Shown here: positions 55,873 to 64,000 of the stretch, in pieces
How positions within the stretch are numbered: the first letter of the stretch is position 1
Layout: every line of letters begins with the position of its first letter
Assembly: GCF_009914335.1 (NCBI RefSeq)
Contig: NZ_CP043925.1
Coordinates: 2,976,001 to 3,040,000, forward strand
Reading direction: 5' to 3'
Length of the DNA stretch: 64,000 bases
From: Proteus columbae
GTDB lineage: Bacteria; Pseudomonadota; Gammaproteobacteria; Enterobacterales; Enterobacteriaceae
Made by a program: the position numbers and the translations under genes
Notes under the pieces: model-generated
The model's input: only the letters and a program-made list of their open reading frames with translations
Told to the model about the DNA's origin: nothing
Database searches by the model: none

Positions 55873-58035
55873 ATGAAAAAAATGAAGTTGGCATGTCACC
55901 CTACTCTTTCACACTATTTTTATTGTGAACGTCCGATAGTTGATATTGTTGATGCAAATTTAACGCAAGTATCAGCAGTAGTGTTGTCATTGTCAGATAT
56001 TGAGTCTGGCGAATTAGATCGCATTTATCAAACAGGCTTTCAACTACCCGTATTTATTGCAGTTAATCTCAATGATGCAATCAATGCTGAATTGCTTAAT
56101 CAGGTTTCAGGGGTTGTGATTACGGATAAAAGTGCACATCAAAAAAATAGTACGTTAATTAATAAAGCGGCACAGCAATATGAAGAGAGTCTGACCACAC
56201 CATTTTTTTCACGCTTAGTGAATTATGTTGCCGAAAAGAACGTCGCTTTTGATTGCCCAGGTCATCAAGGCGGGGAATTTTTTCGTCGTCATCCTGTTGG
56301 CGAACAGTTTTATCAATATTTTGGTGAGAATCTATTTCGCTCTGATCTCTGTAATGCTGATGTGGCAATGGGTGATTTGCTTATTCATGAAGGAGCACCT
56401 TATGATGCCCAAACTTTTGCCGCGCAAGTGTTTAATGCCGATAAAACCTACTTTGTTTTAAATGGAACATCCTCTTCTAATAAAGTTGCTTTAAATGCCT
56501 TATTGGCACCAAATGATTTAGTGCTATTTGATAGAAATAACCATAAATCCAATCATCATGGCGCACTAATTCAAGCAGGAGCAACACCTGTTTATTTAGA
56601 GACGGCTCGCAATCCCTTTGGCTTTATTGGTGGCATTGATGCTCATTGCTTTGAAGAGCACTATTTACGCCAACAAATTGCAGAAATTGCGCCAGAACGC
56701 CAATTCGATAAACGCCCATTCCGTTTAGCGGTTATTCAACTGGGCACTTATGACGGTACGATTTACAACGCAAGGCAAGTGGTTGATAAAATTGGTCATC
56801 TTTGTGATTACATTTTATTTGATTCTGCATGGGTGGGCTATGAACAATTTATTCCAATGATGAAACAGTGTTCGCCTTTGTTACTAACGCTTAATGAAGA
56901 CGATCCTGGTATTCTCGTTACTCAATCAGTTCATAAGCAATTAGCTGGATTTTCACAAACCTCACAGATACATAAAAAAGATGCTCACCTTAAAGGGCAA
57001 TCACGTTATGTTAATCATAAACGTATGAATAATGCTTTTATGATGCATGCATCTACCAGCCCATTTTATCCCCTTTTTGCGGCTCTTGATGTCAATGCAA
57101 AAATGCATTCTGGCAAAAGTGGTGAAGCAATGTGGATGAGTTGCGTAAAACAAGGCATTGAAGCCCGTAAATCATTACTAAAACAGTGCCAATTTATTAA
57201 GCCTTTTATTCCTGAAATCATCGATGGAATTGCTTGGCAAGATCACGACACAGATGAAATCGCTCACGATCAGCGTTTTTTCAATTTTATTCCTAATGAT
57301 AATTGGCATTCATTTGAAGGTTACGCCGCCAATCAATATTTTGTTGATCCTTGCAAATTAATGCTTACAACGCCAGGGATCGATCCTCATACAGGGGAAT
57401 ATGAATCTTTTGGTGTACCTGCATCTATTTTGGCAAGTTATCTACGTGAACACGGCGTTATTCCTGAAAAAAGTGACCTCAATTCAATCTTATTCTTGCT
57501 GACTCCCGCAGAGCATCAAGCGAAGTTTGAGCGCTTAATTTCTTTGATTGTTCAATTTGAAAAGCACTTAGTTGAAGATGTGCCATTAAAACAAATATTG
57601 CCTTCTGTTTGTCGTCAATATCCATCTCGTTATCAGGGTTATACATTGCGCCAACTCTGTCAGGAAATGCATGATATTTGTGTCAGATACAATATCAAGT
57701 TACTGCAAAAACAGATGTTTAGAAAAAGTCACTTTCCTAAGCGAGCACTAAGTCCACAACAAGCTAATATTGAGTTTGTTCGTGGTAATATTGAATTGTT
57801 ACCTTTAAATAAATTAGCAGGCCGAATTGCTGCTGAAGGTGCTTTACCTTATCCGCCGGGTGTTTTATGTGCTGTACCTGGTGAAATTTGGAATGGTGCT
57901 GTTTTACGTTATTTTCAGGCTCTTGAAGTCACTATTAATCAACTTCCCGGCTTTTCAACTGAACTTCAAGGGGTTTATATTTATGATGAAAATGATGGCA
58001 ATAAGCGAATTTATGCTTATGTTATAAAAGAATAA
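55873..58035 (+). CDS. speF: Ornithine decarboxylase SpeF, without potE
   Basis: This 720-residue PLP enzyme decarboxylates ornithine to putrescine. The fold-type I group III decarboxylase layout is complete: a wing domain, then FDCPGHQGGEFFRRHP, FVLNGTSSSNKVALNAL, the FDSAWVGYEQF region and the PLP lysine in TQSVHKQLAGFSQ (Lys355). I chose ATG 55873 (MKKMKLACHPT) by comparison with E. coli SpeF; an upstream in-frame TTG at 55834 lacks support. In E. coli it is co-transcribed with the putrescine/ornithine antiporter potE, which is absent here: a terminator follows at once. No clear speFL-like leader peptide was seen. Confidence 0.94.
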   Translation: MKKMKLACHPTLSHYFYCERPIVDIVDANLTQVSAVVLSLSDIESGELDRIYQTGFQLPVFIAVNLNDAINAELLNQVSGVVITDKSAHQKNSTLINKAAQQYEESLTTPFFSRLVNYVAEKNVAFDCPGHQGGEFFRRHPVGEQFYQYFGENLFRSDLCNADVAMGDLLIHEGAPYDAQTFAAQVFNADKTYFVLNGTSSSNKVALNALLAPNDLVLFDRNNHKSNHHGALIQAGATPVYLETARNPFGFIGGIDAHCFEEHYLRQQIAEIAPERQFDKRPFRLAVIQLGTYDGTIYNARQVVDKIGHLCDYILFDSAWVGYEQFIPMMKQCSPLLLTLNEDDPGILVTQSVHKQLAGFSQTSQIHKKDAHLKGQSRYVNHKRMNNAFMMHASTSPFYPLFAALDVNAKMHSGKSGEAMWMSCVKQGIEARKSLLKQCQFIKPFIPEIIDGIAWQDHDTDEIAHDQRFFNFIPNDNWHSFEGYAANQYFVDPCKLMLTTPGIDPHTGEYESFGVPASILASYLREHGVIPEKSDLNSILFLLTPAEHQAKFERLISLIVQFEKHLVEDVPLKQILPSVCRQYPSRYQGYTLRQLCQEMHDICVRYNIKLLQKQMFRKSHFPKRALSPQQANIEFVRGNIELLPLNKLAGRIAAEGALPYPPGVLCAVPGEIWNGAVLRYFQALEVTINQLPGFSTELQGVYIYDENDGNKRIYAYVIKE

Positions 58036-58056
58036 TTATCTTATCTTTCCCTATAA

Positions 58057-58088
58057 AAAATGCTGATGTTTAATAACATCAGCATTTT
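58057..58088. terminator. Bidirectional intrinsic terminator
   Basis: A perfect 14-bp hairpin (58057-58070 with 58075-58088, 4-base loop) with flanking A/T runs lies between convergent speF and ybbP. Confidence 0.9.
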
Positions 58089-58122
58089 ATTTAACTCTAT
58101 TTATAAGCCTTATTTATTTCAA

Positions 58123-60564
58123 CTATTCGCCTTGAATTCGTCGATACTGCCCTTTATCTTGCAACAGCCTGACGCCTAATATACTGCCACATAATGAAAG
58201 TAATAATGCCGCAACAATAGGTACGGTGATCCACATTCCCCATTGTGGTTGCCAAGGGAAATTAAACACCGATATTTGTAATAAGCTTAATGCGACCTCA
58301 GCACCAATCGCTGCAGCTAATCCTGCCATTAAACCTAATAATGCAAATTCGGCCCAAAGAGTCCGTCTTAATAATGATTTACCAGCACCTAATGTTCGAT
58401 ACACCACCAGCTCAATGCGTCGTTGTGTCATTCCTACCTGAATTTGAGCAACTAACAATAACGCACCACAGATCATGACCAATCCAACCATAATCTCTAA
58501 TGCTCGACTGACTTGCTGTAAGATTTGTTGAACTTGCTGAATTAATGCGCCTGTATCTAACACGCTTACGGTTGGAAATTGCCGATTCAGCGCAGTAATT
58601 AACGCACCTTCACCATTGTAATAAAAGCTACTCATCCATTTTTCCGGCTGATTACTTAATCCTTCTTCAGAGAAAATAAAGAAGAAATTAGGGCGCATAT
58701 TTTCCCAATCAACATGGCGAATACTAGTAACAATGGACTTAAATTCACGAGTATCACCGACAAATGTTAATTCATCACCCAACTTGATTTCGAGTTGCTC
58801 TGCAACGCCTTGATCAAGAGAAACACCATTACCGACAGGTGGCCAAGTTCCTTCAACAATGACGTTATCTTTAGGTAATTCACTGTGCCATGTTAAGTTA
58901 AGCTCACGACGAACCGTATTATTGCCAGCATCACGTTTATCAGCCCACTCTTTGGCATTATGCTCATTAACCTGTGTTAAACGCGCTAATACCACAGGGA
59001 ATGCATCCGTAGGTTCAACCTTATATTGTGCCAACAAGGTATTAATTTCTTGAACTTGAGGTGCAGACATATTGATTAGAAAATAGTTAGGACTATCTTC
59101 TGGTAATTGCTTTTGCCATTTTTCCAGTAAATCACCTTGAATAAGGACTAAAAGCGTTAACAACATAAATGAAAGTGCGAAAGCAGCAAGCTGAGTCATC
59201 GTTTGAAATGGTTGTCGTAATAAACGAGTTACTGCTAAACGCGCACTGAGTTGGCGAAATTTAAACTGCTTTAATACCCATAATCCTAACCAACCAATTA
59301 TTCCAAGTAAAAAAGCAATAACAACAACACCAAATAGAATTGACCAGAGTAAAACGCCTGTTCCCGCAAAAAGCGTTAAAGCACCGACAATAATTAAGCC
59401 CACTATCGGTAAATAATAACGAAGAGGCCATATAGGGGCCGTAGTATCACTTCTTAATACTCGAGAAGGTTGTGTTGCCATTAATTGATAGTAAGGTCTT
59501 AATCCTGTTAATAAAGCAATTAACAGTAAAGAGCCCACAGACCATATCCATGGCAAAAAGCTCGCCTCAGGCAAACTTTTTGGTAAGACTGGCGCTAAAA
59601 TTTGTAGCAGTATTGTCTCAAAAACAAGTCCGACTAATGAGCCAACAATAATTGCGCCAATGAGGATCACACCCCATTGCCCAACAATCCACTTTCTCAA
59701 TGCGCGTTTATCTGCCCCTAACGTTTTTAATACCGCAATTAAAGTATGACGACTACGGCAATAATGAGCCATTGAAACGGCAACTGCCGATATAGCAAGC
59801 AATAGCGTTAATAGCGCTGAAAGTAAAAGAAAGTTTTTCGCACGCTCCATTGATTGTGAAAGTGCTCCACTATCTTGCTTTAAACTATTCCAACGCTGAT
59901 CGGGTTTTAATAGTGGGTCGAAGCGTTGCTGATAACTATCAATTACGGACTCATTACCTGCAAACATATAGCGATAAGTCAGACGGCTTCCGGGTTGCAC
60001 TGCTCCAGTTGCTTCAACATCATCAAGATTAATTAAAATACGGGGGGCGATTTGAAAAGGATTAAACCCGCTGTCTGGCTCTTGAATTAATACACCACCA
60101 ATAGTAAATGAGGCATCGCCTACATCAATTTTATCACCAACTTTTATATCAAGTAATTCAAGTAATCTGGCACCAACAAGCGCAGTTCCTTTTTCAGGTT
60201 TTAACCCTGCGGGCTCTGTTTCTAACTCACCATACAGTGGATATAATTTATCCACAGCTTTCACCAGCGCAAGCTGAGGTGTATCGCCTTCAGGAGCATA
60301 AGACATCGTGGTGAATTGCATTTGGCGACTGAGAGTTAACCCTTCCTTATTCGCCTCTGTAAGCCAGTTTTCATCAACGGGATAAGATGCACGTAAGACT
60401 AAATCGCCAGCAATTAAATCACGACTTTGAGCGTAAATACTTTTATCAATGCGATCACCTATACGCCCTAAAGCAAGCACACAAGCAACCGCTAGCGCTA
60501 AAGAGAGCCAAACAATTAATAGTGCAGGAGAGCGCCATTCACGCCAAAACCAACGCCAAATCAT
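58123..60564 (-). CDS. ybbP: ABC transporter permease YbbP
   Basis: This 813-residue inner-membrane protein is a double-FtsX (MacB/LolC-like) permease. An N-terminal helix (ALLIVWLSLALAVACVLAL) is followed by a large periplasmic domain. A first block of three helices, a fourth-helix region, a second periplasmic domain and a last FtsX block follow, ending GSILGVRLLQDKGQYRRI. E. coli YbbP has 804 residues. With the ATPase YbbA, whose gene it overlaps by 4 bases, it should form a mechanotransmission-type or lipid-related exporter whose substrate is unknown. Confidence 0.93.
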   Translation of the reverse strand: MIWRWFWREWRSPALLIVWLSLALAVACVLALGRIGDRIDKSIYAQSRDLIAGDLVLRASYPVDENWLTEANKEGLTLSRQMQFTTMSYAPEGDTPQLALVKAVDKLYPLYGELETEPAGLKPEKGTALVGARLLELLDIKVGDKIDVGDASFTIGGVLIQEPDSGFNPFQIAPRILINLDDVEATGAVQPGSRLTYRYMFAGNESVIDSYQQRFDPLLKPDQRWNSLKQDSGALSQSMERAKNFLLLSALLTLLLAISAVAVSMAHYCRSRHTLIAVLKTLGADKRALRKWIVGQWGVILIGAIIVGSLVGLVFETILLQILAPVLPKSLPEASFLPWIWSVGSLLLIALLTGLRPYYQLMATQPSRVLRSDTTAPIWPLRYYLPIVGLIIVGALTLFAGTGVLLWSILFGVVVIAFLLGIIGWLGLWVLKQFKFRQLSARLAVTRLLRQPFQTMTQLAAFALSFMLLTLLVLIQGDLLEKWQKQLPEDSPNYFLINMSAPQVQEINTLLAQYKVEPTDAFPVVLARLTQVNEHNAKEWADKRDAGNNTVRRELNLTWHSELPKDNVIVEGTWPPVGNGVSLDQGVAEQLEIKLGDELTFVGDTREFKSIVTSIRHVDWENMRPNFFFIFSEEGLSNQPEKWMSSFYYNGEGALITALNRQFPTVSVLDTGALIQQVQQILQQVSRALEIMVGLVMICGALLLVAQIQVGMTQRRIELVVYRTLGAGKSLLRRTLWAEFALLGLMAGLAAAIGAEVALSLLQISVFNFPWQPQWGMWITVPIVAALLLSLCGSILGVRLLQDKGQYRRIQGE

Positions 60565-61247
60565 GACTCCTCCTTAAGTTGTCCATCTACTAATCGTAAT
60601 CGTCTTTGGCAACGAGCTGCCAGCTCATTATCATGAGTCACTAAAATTAATGTTGTTGCATAATCTCGGTTAAGAGAGAACAGCAAGTCAGCAATTTTAT
60701 CGCCTGTTTTACGATCAAGATTCCCTGTTGGCTCATCAGCAAAAAGAATAGCTGGCTGAGTACAAAATGCTCTTGCTAATGCAACGCGTTGTTGCTCACC
60801 ACCAGACAGTTGTGCTGGCATATGGTATAAACGTTCGCCTAATCCTAACAGCTTAAGTAAATCAACTGCACGTGCATGACTGTGCTTTTCTGACTCGCCT
60901 TTTAATAATGCGGGCAACTGCACATTTTCAAGTGCATTCAATGTTGGGATCAACATAAATGATTGAAAAACAAAACCAACATGTTGAGCGCGTAATTTAG
61001 CTCGCTCTTCTTCATTCATTTTTGTGAGATCTTCACCCATTAAATGCACGCTGCCAGAACTACCATCATCTAATCCAGCAATGATCCCTAACAGCGTCGA
61101 TTTACCCGATCCTGACTCACCAATTAACGCAATTGTTTGTGCAGGCTCGACAACTAACTCAACACCCTGCAATATAGAGATCTGACTATCACCTTGTCCT
61201 ACTTGTTTGGTTAACCGATGAACTTCAAGAACCTTTTCCGTCGACAT
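60561..61247 (-). CDS. ybbA: ABC transporter ATPase YbbA
   Basis: This 228-residue ATPase of the LolD/MacB class has the Walker A GESGSGKST, signature LSGGEQQRVALARA, Walker B ILFADEPTGNLD and H-loop VTHD. Length equals E. coli YbbA. It is paired with YbbP. Its 5' end overlaps the 5' end of divergent tesA by 30 bases, so the two promoters must lie inside each other's coding sequence or leader. Confidence 0.95.
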   Translation of the reverse strand: MSTEKVLEVHRLTKQVGQGDSQISILQGVELVVEPAQTIALIGESGSGKSTLLGIIAGLDDGSSGSVHLMGEDLTKMNEEERAKLRAQHVGFVFQSFMLIPTLNALENVQLPALLKGESEKHSHARAVDLLKLLGLGERLYHMPAQLSGGEQQRVALARAFCTQPAILFADEPTGNLDRKTGDKIADLLFSLNRDYATTLILVTHDNELAARCQRRLRLVDGQLKEES

Positions 61248-61847
61248 ACATTTTTCCTTATCGTTATGATGATGTTTAGCTTTAAGGCAATTGCTGCTGA
61301 TACCTTTTTAATCTTTGGTGACAGCTTGAGTGCAGGATATCGTCTTCCAATTGAAAGTGCATGGCCACAACGCCTTGCTGATAAATGGAAAACAACCTAC
61401 CCTGAAATTAATGTTGTTAATGCAAGTATTAGTGGTGAAACTGCCTTTCAGGGGAAAAATAGGCTTCCTGATTTATTAAAACAGCATCAACCTCGTTGGG
61501 TTTTAATTGAATTAGGTGCAAATGATGGCTTACAGGGATACCCTGTTGCACAAACAAAAGAGGCATTACAAAACATCATTACACAAGTAAAAGATGCCGG
61601 TGCAACGCCACTTTTTATGCAAATAATGATTTCACCTAATTATGGTAAACGTTATACACAATCATTTTCAGCGATCTATCCAAAACTCGCTGAAGATAAT
61701 GCGCTTCCTCTACTTCCTTTTTATATGGAGCAAATCGCTGATAAGCCTGAGTGGATGCAAAATGACAGCATACACCCCAATGAAGATGCTCAGCCTTTTA
61801 TTGCTCAGTGGATGGATGAAACATTATCCCCTTACTTAACACGTTAG
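61218..61847 (+). CDS. tesA: Thioesterase I / lysophospholipase L1 TesA
   Basis: This 209-residue periplasmic SGNH hydrolase acts on acyl-CoA, lysophospholipids and peptide esters. The signal peptide is residues 1-26, with cleavage after AIAA before DTF. The catalytic residues are Ser36 (GDSLS), the oxyanion residues in SISGE and GANDG (Asn102), and Asp183/His186 (DSIHPN). The start at 61218 aligns with E. coli TesA and overlaps divergent ybbA, a conserved arrangement. Confidence 0.96.
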   Translation: MNFKNLFRRHTFFLIVMMMFSFKAIAADTFLIFGDSLSAGYRLPIESAWPQRLADKWKTTYPEINVVNASISGETAFQGKNRLPDLLKQHQPRWVLIELGANDGLQGYPVAQTKEALQNIITQVKDAGATPLFMQIMISPNYGKRYTQSFSAIYPKLAEDNALPLLPFYMEQIADKPEWMQNDSIHPNEDAQPFIAQWMDETLSPYLTR

Positions 61848-61897
61848 ACTATTCTGACAGTAGTTGACGTAGATTAAACGAGATTAATTGTAAAATT

Positions 61898-62683
61898 ATG
61901 CAAAAAACGGTATTGATTACAGGAAGTTCCAGTGGAATAGGGCTCTGTGCCGCCAAAGCACTAAAGAAAAGAGGCTATCGAGTTCTTGCTGCTTGCCGTA
62001 AAGGTGAAGACCTTGAACGCATGGAAACACTGGGATTAGAACCTATTCATCTTGATCTTGATGATCCAAAAAGTGTTGAAAATGCGGCACTAGAAGTTAT
62101 TCACCTAACAAATGGTCGTTTATATGGATTATTTAATAATGGCGGATTTGGTGTTTATGGCCCATTAGATGCCATTACTCGTCCACAAATGGAAAAACAG
62201 TTTTCTACTAATTTTTTTGGTTTACATCAGCTGACTACATTACTTCTACCAGCAATGTTACCACACGGTGAAGGCAGAATTATTCAAACGAGCTCTGTGA
62301 TGGGGATTATCTCAACACCCGGTCGAGGTGCTTACGCAGCGAGTAAGTATGCTGTAGAAGCATGGTCTGACGCATTAAGAATGGAATTAGCGCATACAGG
62401 CGTTAAAGTGAGTTTAATTGAGCCTGGTCCAATACGTACTTGCTTCACAGAGAATGTCGCTCAGGCAGAAAAAGATAAACCAGTAAAAAATCCTGGGATT
62501 GCGAGCCGTTTCACACTAACGCCTGAAGATGTAGTGAAAAAGCTTATTCATGCTTTAGAAAGCCCAAAACCTAAGATACGTTATCCCGTAACCCTATTAA
62601 CTTATGCTGTCAAAATACTAAAACGCTTTCTACCTGACACACTAATGGATGCAATTTTAAGTCGCCAAAGTGGCAAGGATTGA
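61898..62683 (+). CDS. ybbO: Short-chain dehydrogenase YbbO
   Basis: This 261-residue classical SDR has the NAD(P)-binding GSSSGIG near the N-terminus, NNGGFGVYG (NNAG motif), the catalytic Ser (IQTSSVMG) and YAASKYAVE (Tyr-x3-Lys). E. coli YbbO reduces aldehydes with NADP(H). Gene order tesA-ybbO-ybbN is conserved. It follows tesA by 50 bases with a weak ribosome site, so coupling to tesA transcription is likely. Confidence 0.9.
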   Translation: MQKTVLITGSSSGIGLCAAKALKKRGYRVLAACRKGEDLERMETLGLEPIHLDLDDPKSVENAALEVIHLTNGRLYGLFNNGGFGVYGPLDAITRPQMEKQFSTNFFGLHQLTTLLLPAMLPHGEGRIIQTSSVMGIISTPGRGAYAASKYAVEAWSDALRMELAHTGVKVSLIEPGPIRTCFTENVAQAEKDKPVKNPGIASRFTLTPEDVVKKLIHALESPKPKIRYPVTLLTYAVKILKRFLPDTLMDAILSRQSGKD

Positions 62684-62767
62684 TTTTTCGGGTTTCACCC
62701 TTACTTATTAATAAAATAGCTTTATAAATCGCATCTATATTTAAAACTCTCAAAAAGGGGCAAGTTA

Positions 62768-63625
62768 ATGTTAGCAACTGCACATATTGTTGATGTAAAT
62801 GAATCAAATATTCAACAAGTTATAGAACAATCGATGACTAAACCGGTCATGATGTATTTCTATTCAGAACGTAGCCCTCATTGTGCAGAGCTTGGCGCAA
62901 CATTAGATAAACTGGCAGCCGAATTTGCTGATCAATTTATTTTGGCTAAATTGGATTGTGATGTTGAACAAATGATTGCCTCACAATTTGGTCTACGTGC
63001 TATTCCAACTGTTTATATTTTACAAGAAGGTCGCCCAGTTGATGGTTTTCAAGGCCCTCAACCAGAAGAAGCAATTCGCCAAGTGTTAGCAAATGTATTA
63101 CCCAAACCAGAAGAATTAAAAGCGGCACAAGCGGCGCAATTGCTTTCTGAAGGAAAAACCGAGGAAGCTCTACCTTTACTTAAAGAAGCCCATCAACTCG
63201 CACCTAAAAACAGTGAAATTACCCTTGCGTTAGCGGGCGCTTTAATTTCTTTAAATAAAAATGAAGAAGCTCAAACGCTGTTAATTACCATCCCATTACA
63301 AGATCAAGATAGTTACTACCATAGTTTGTTAGCGCAAATTGAATTACAAAAACAGGCTGCTGATACGCCTGAAATCCAACAATTGCAGAGCGATTTTAAT
63401 CAACAACCTGAAAATACCAATCTTGCCATTCAACTTGCACTAAAATTACATGAAGTTGCTCGCAATGAAGAGGCATTAGAGTTGCTATTTAGCTTTATCA
63501 AAAAAGATCTAAATGCAGGTGATGGGCAAGTTAAGAAAACCCTGATGGATATTCTATCAGCCTTAGGTACTAATGATAATTTGGCGTCTAAATATCGTCG
63601 TATGGTGTATTCTTTACTTTATTAA
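62768..63625 (+). CDS. cnoX: Chaperedoxin CnoX (YbbN)
   Basis: This 285-residue protein has an N-terminal thioredoxin fold (about 1-110) and C-terminal TPR repeats (about 115-285, [20 protein letters not shown]). The active site reads SERSPHC, so the first cysteine of CxxC is replaced and it cannot act as a normal dithiol reductase. This fits CnoX, which holds and protects oxidation-damaged proteins and passes them to GroEL. E. coli YbbN has 284 residues. A GGGGCAAG-type ribosome site precedes the ATG. Confidence 0.94.
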   Translation: MLATAHIVDVNESNIQQVIEQSMTKPVMMYFYSERSPHCAELGATLDKLAAEFADQFILAKLDCDVEQMIASQFGLRAIPTVYILQEGRPVDGFQGPQPEEAIRQVLANVLPKPEELKAAQAAQLLSEGKTEEALPLLKEAHQLAPKNSEITLALAGALISLNKNEEAQTLLITIPLQDQDSYYHSLLAQIELQKQAADTPEIQQLQSDFNQQPENTNLAIQLALKLHEVARNEEALELLFSFIKKDLNAGDGQVKKTLMDILSALGTNDNLASKYRRMVYSLLY

Positions 63626-63662
63626 TTTTATTTTCTTATTCAAGCAGACTTAGGACAGGTAT

Positions 63663-64000
63663 ATGGAAATAGTCATTGGTATTATCATCTTATTCGCTAT
63701 TATTTTAGTTTTATGTGGTGTTAAAACCGTTCCACAAGGTTATCAGTGGACTGTCGAACGTTTTGGTCGTTACACTCGTACTCTGACTCCAGGGCTCCAA
63801 ATTCTCGTGCCATTTGTTGATCGTATTGGTCGCCGTATCAATATGATGGAACAAGTACTGGATATTCCTTCTCAAGAAGTCATTTCTCGTGATAACGCCA
63901 ACGTCAGCATCGATGCAGTCTGCTTTATTCAAGTCATCGATCCTGTAAAAGCTGCGTACGAAGTTAATAACCTTGAACTTGCGATTATCAACTTAACATT
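63663..64000 (+). CDS. qmcA: SPFH/band-7 protein QmcA, N-terminal part
   Basis: The frame from ATG 63663 is open to the window end (over 110 codons). It encodes an N-terminal membrane helix ([18 protein letters not shown]) followed by [20 protein letters not shown] then [11 protein letters not shown], the start of a stomatin/prohibitin (SPFH) domain. This matches QmcA (YbbK) of Enterobacterales, an inner-membrane protein linked to envelope proteostasis. It starts 37 bases after cnoX, with AGGACAGG upstream. The 3' end is outside the window. Confidence 0.9.
   Translation, partial: MEIVIGIIILFAIILVLCGVKTVPQGYQWTVERFGRYTRTLTPGLQILVPFVDRIGRRINMMEQVLDIPSQEVISRDNANVSIDAVCFIQVIDPVKAAYEVNNLELAIINLT

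Noticed and set aside
1..64000. CRISPR arrays, insertion sequences, integrases, rRNA genes, riboswitches
   Set aside because: Scanned for regular repeats, transposase or integrase motifs and RNA gene signatures; none recognised apart from tRNA-Arg. The only large repeats are the rhs core duplications.

Overview
The window is chromosomal DNA of a Proteus species. It carries an L-amino acid deaminase of the kind typical of Proteus/Providencia/Morganella, MrpJ-like regulators, and AT-rich intergenic DNA. It also has the enterobacterial order argU-folD-ybcJ...cysS-ppiB-lpxH-purE-purK and ybbP-ybbA<>tesA-ybbO-cnoX-qmcA. From memory, the deaminase looks closer to the P. vulgaris enzyme than to P. 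mirabilis, so a P. vulgaris-group species is the best guess (inference).

Left part (1-8.4 kb): the end of eda, a DJ-1 family gene, a two-HKD phospholipase D-like gene, and a LexA/CI-type repressor with three operator-like repeats over its own promoter and a fourth behind it. Then come a secreted ankyrin-repeat protein, an MrpJ-like regulator and the deaminase gene.

Effector region (8.4-20.4 kb): hcp, vgrG, a DUF2169 adaptor and a 1511-residue PAAR-Rhs protein with a C-terminal HYD1-type ADP-ribosyltransferase-like toxin, followed by its likely immunity gene. Behind this lie three displaced remnants of the same rhs 3' end. The first still encodes an intact ParB-like toxin tip plus immunity. 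The second is frameshifted and carries a stop, with its immunity ORF kept. The third is only a scar followed by a lone putative immunity gene. This looks like a record of successive toxin-tip replacement.

T6SS structural cluster (20.97-42.4 kb): tssB-C-E-F-G-tagH-tssJ-K-L-H-(vasH-like)-vasI-tssA-tssM-tagA/vasL-tssF2, all on the plus strand and collinear with the Vibrio cholerae vas cluster. Two points stand out. The gene in the vasH slot keeps an N-terminal sensor-like region and a Fis-type HTH but has no AAA+ sigma-54 activator domain. A second, divergent TssF closes the cluster. A second MrpJ-like regulator and an unknown gene separate the cluster from tRNA-Arg(UCU), which marks the start of conserved backbone.

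Right part (44.8-64 kb): housekeeping genes for folate metabolism, an orphan fructose-1-phosphate kinase with a Cra operator and a short upstream ORF, cysteinyl-tRNA synthetase, PpiB, LpxH, purEK with a PurR box, an MFS transporter, a YnaI-like channel, ornithine decarboxylase without potE, and the ybb cluster. I saw no transposase, integrase, CRISPR array or rRNA.
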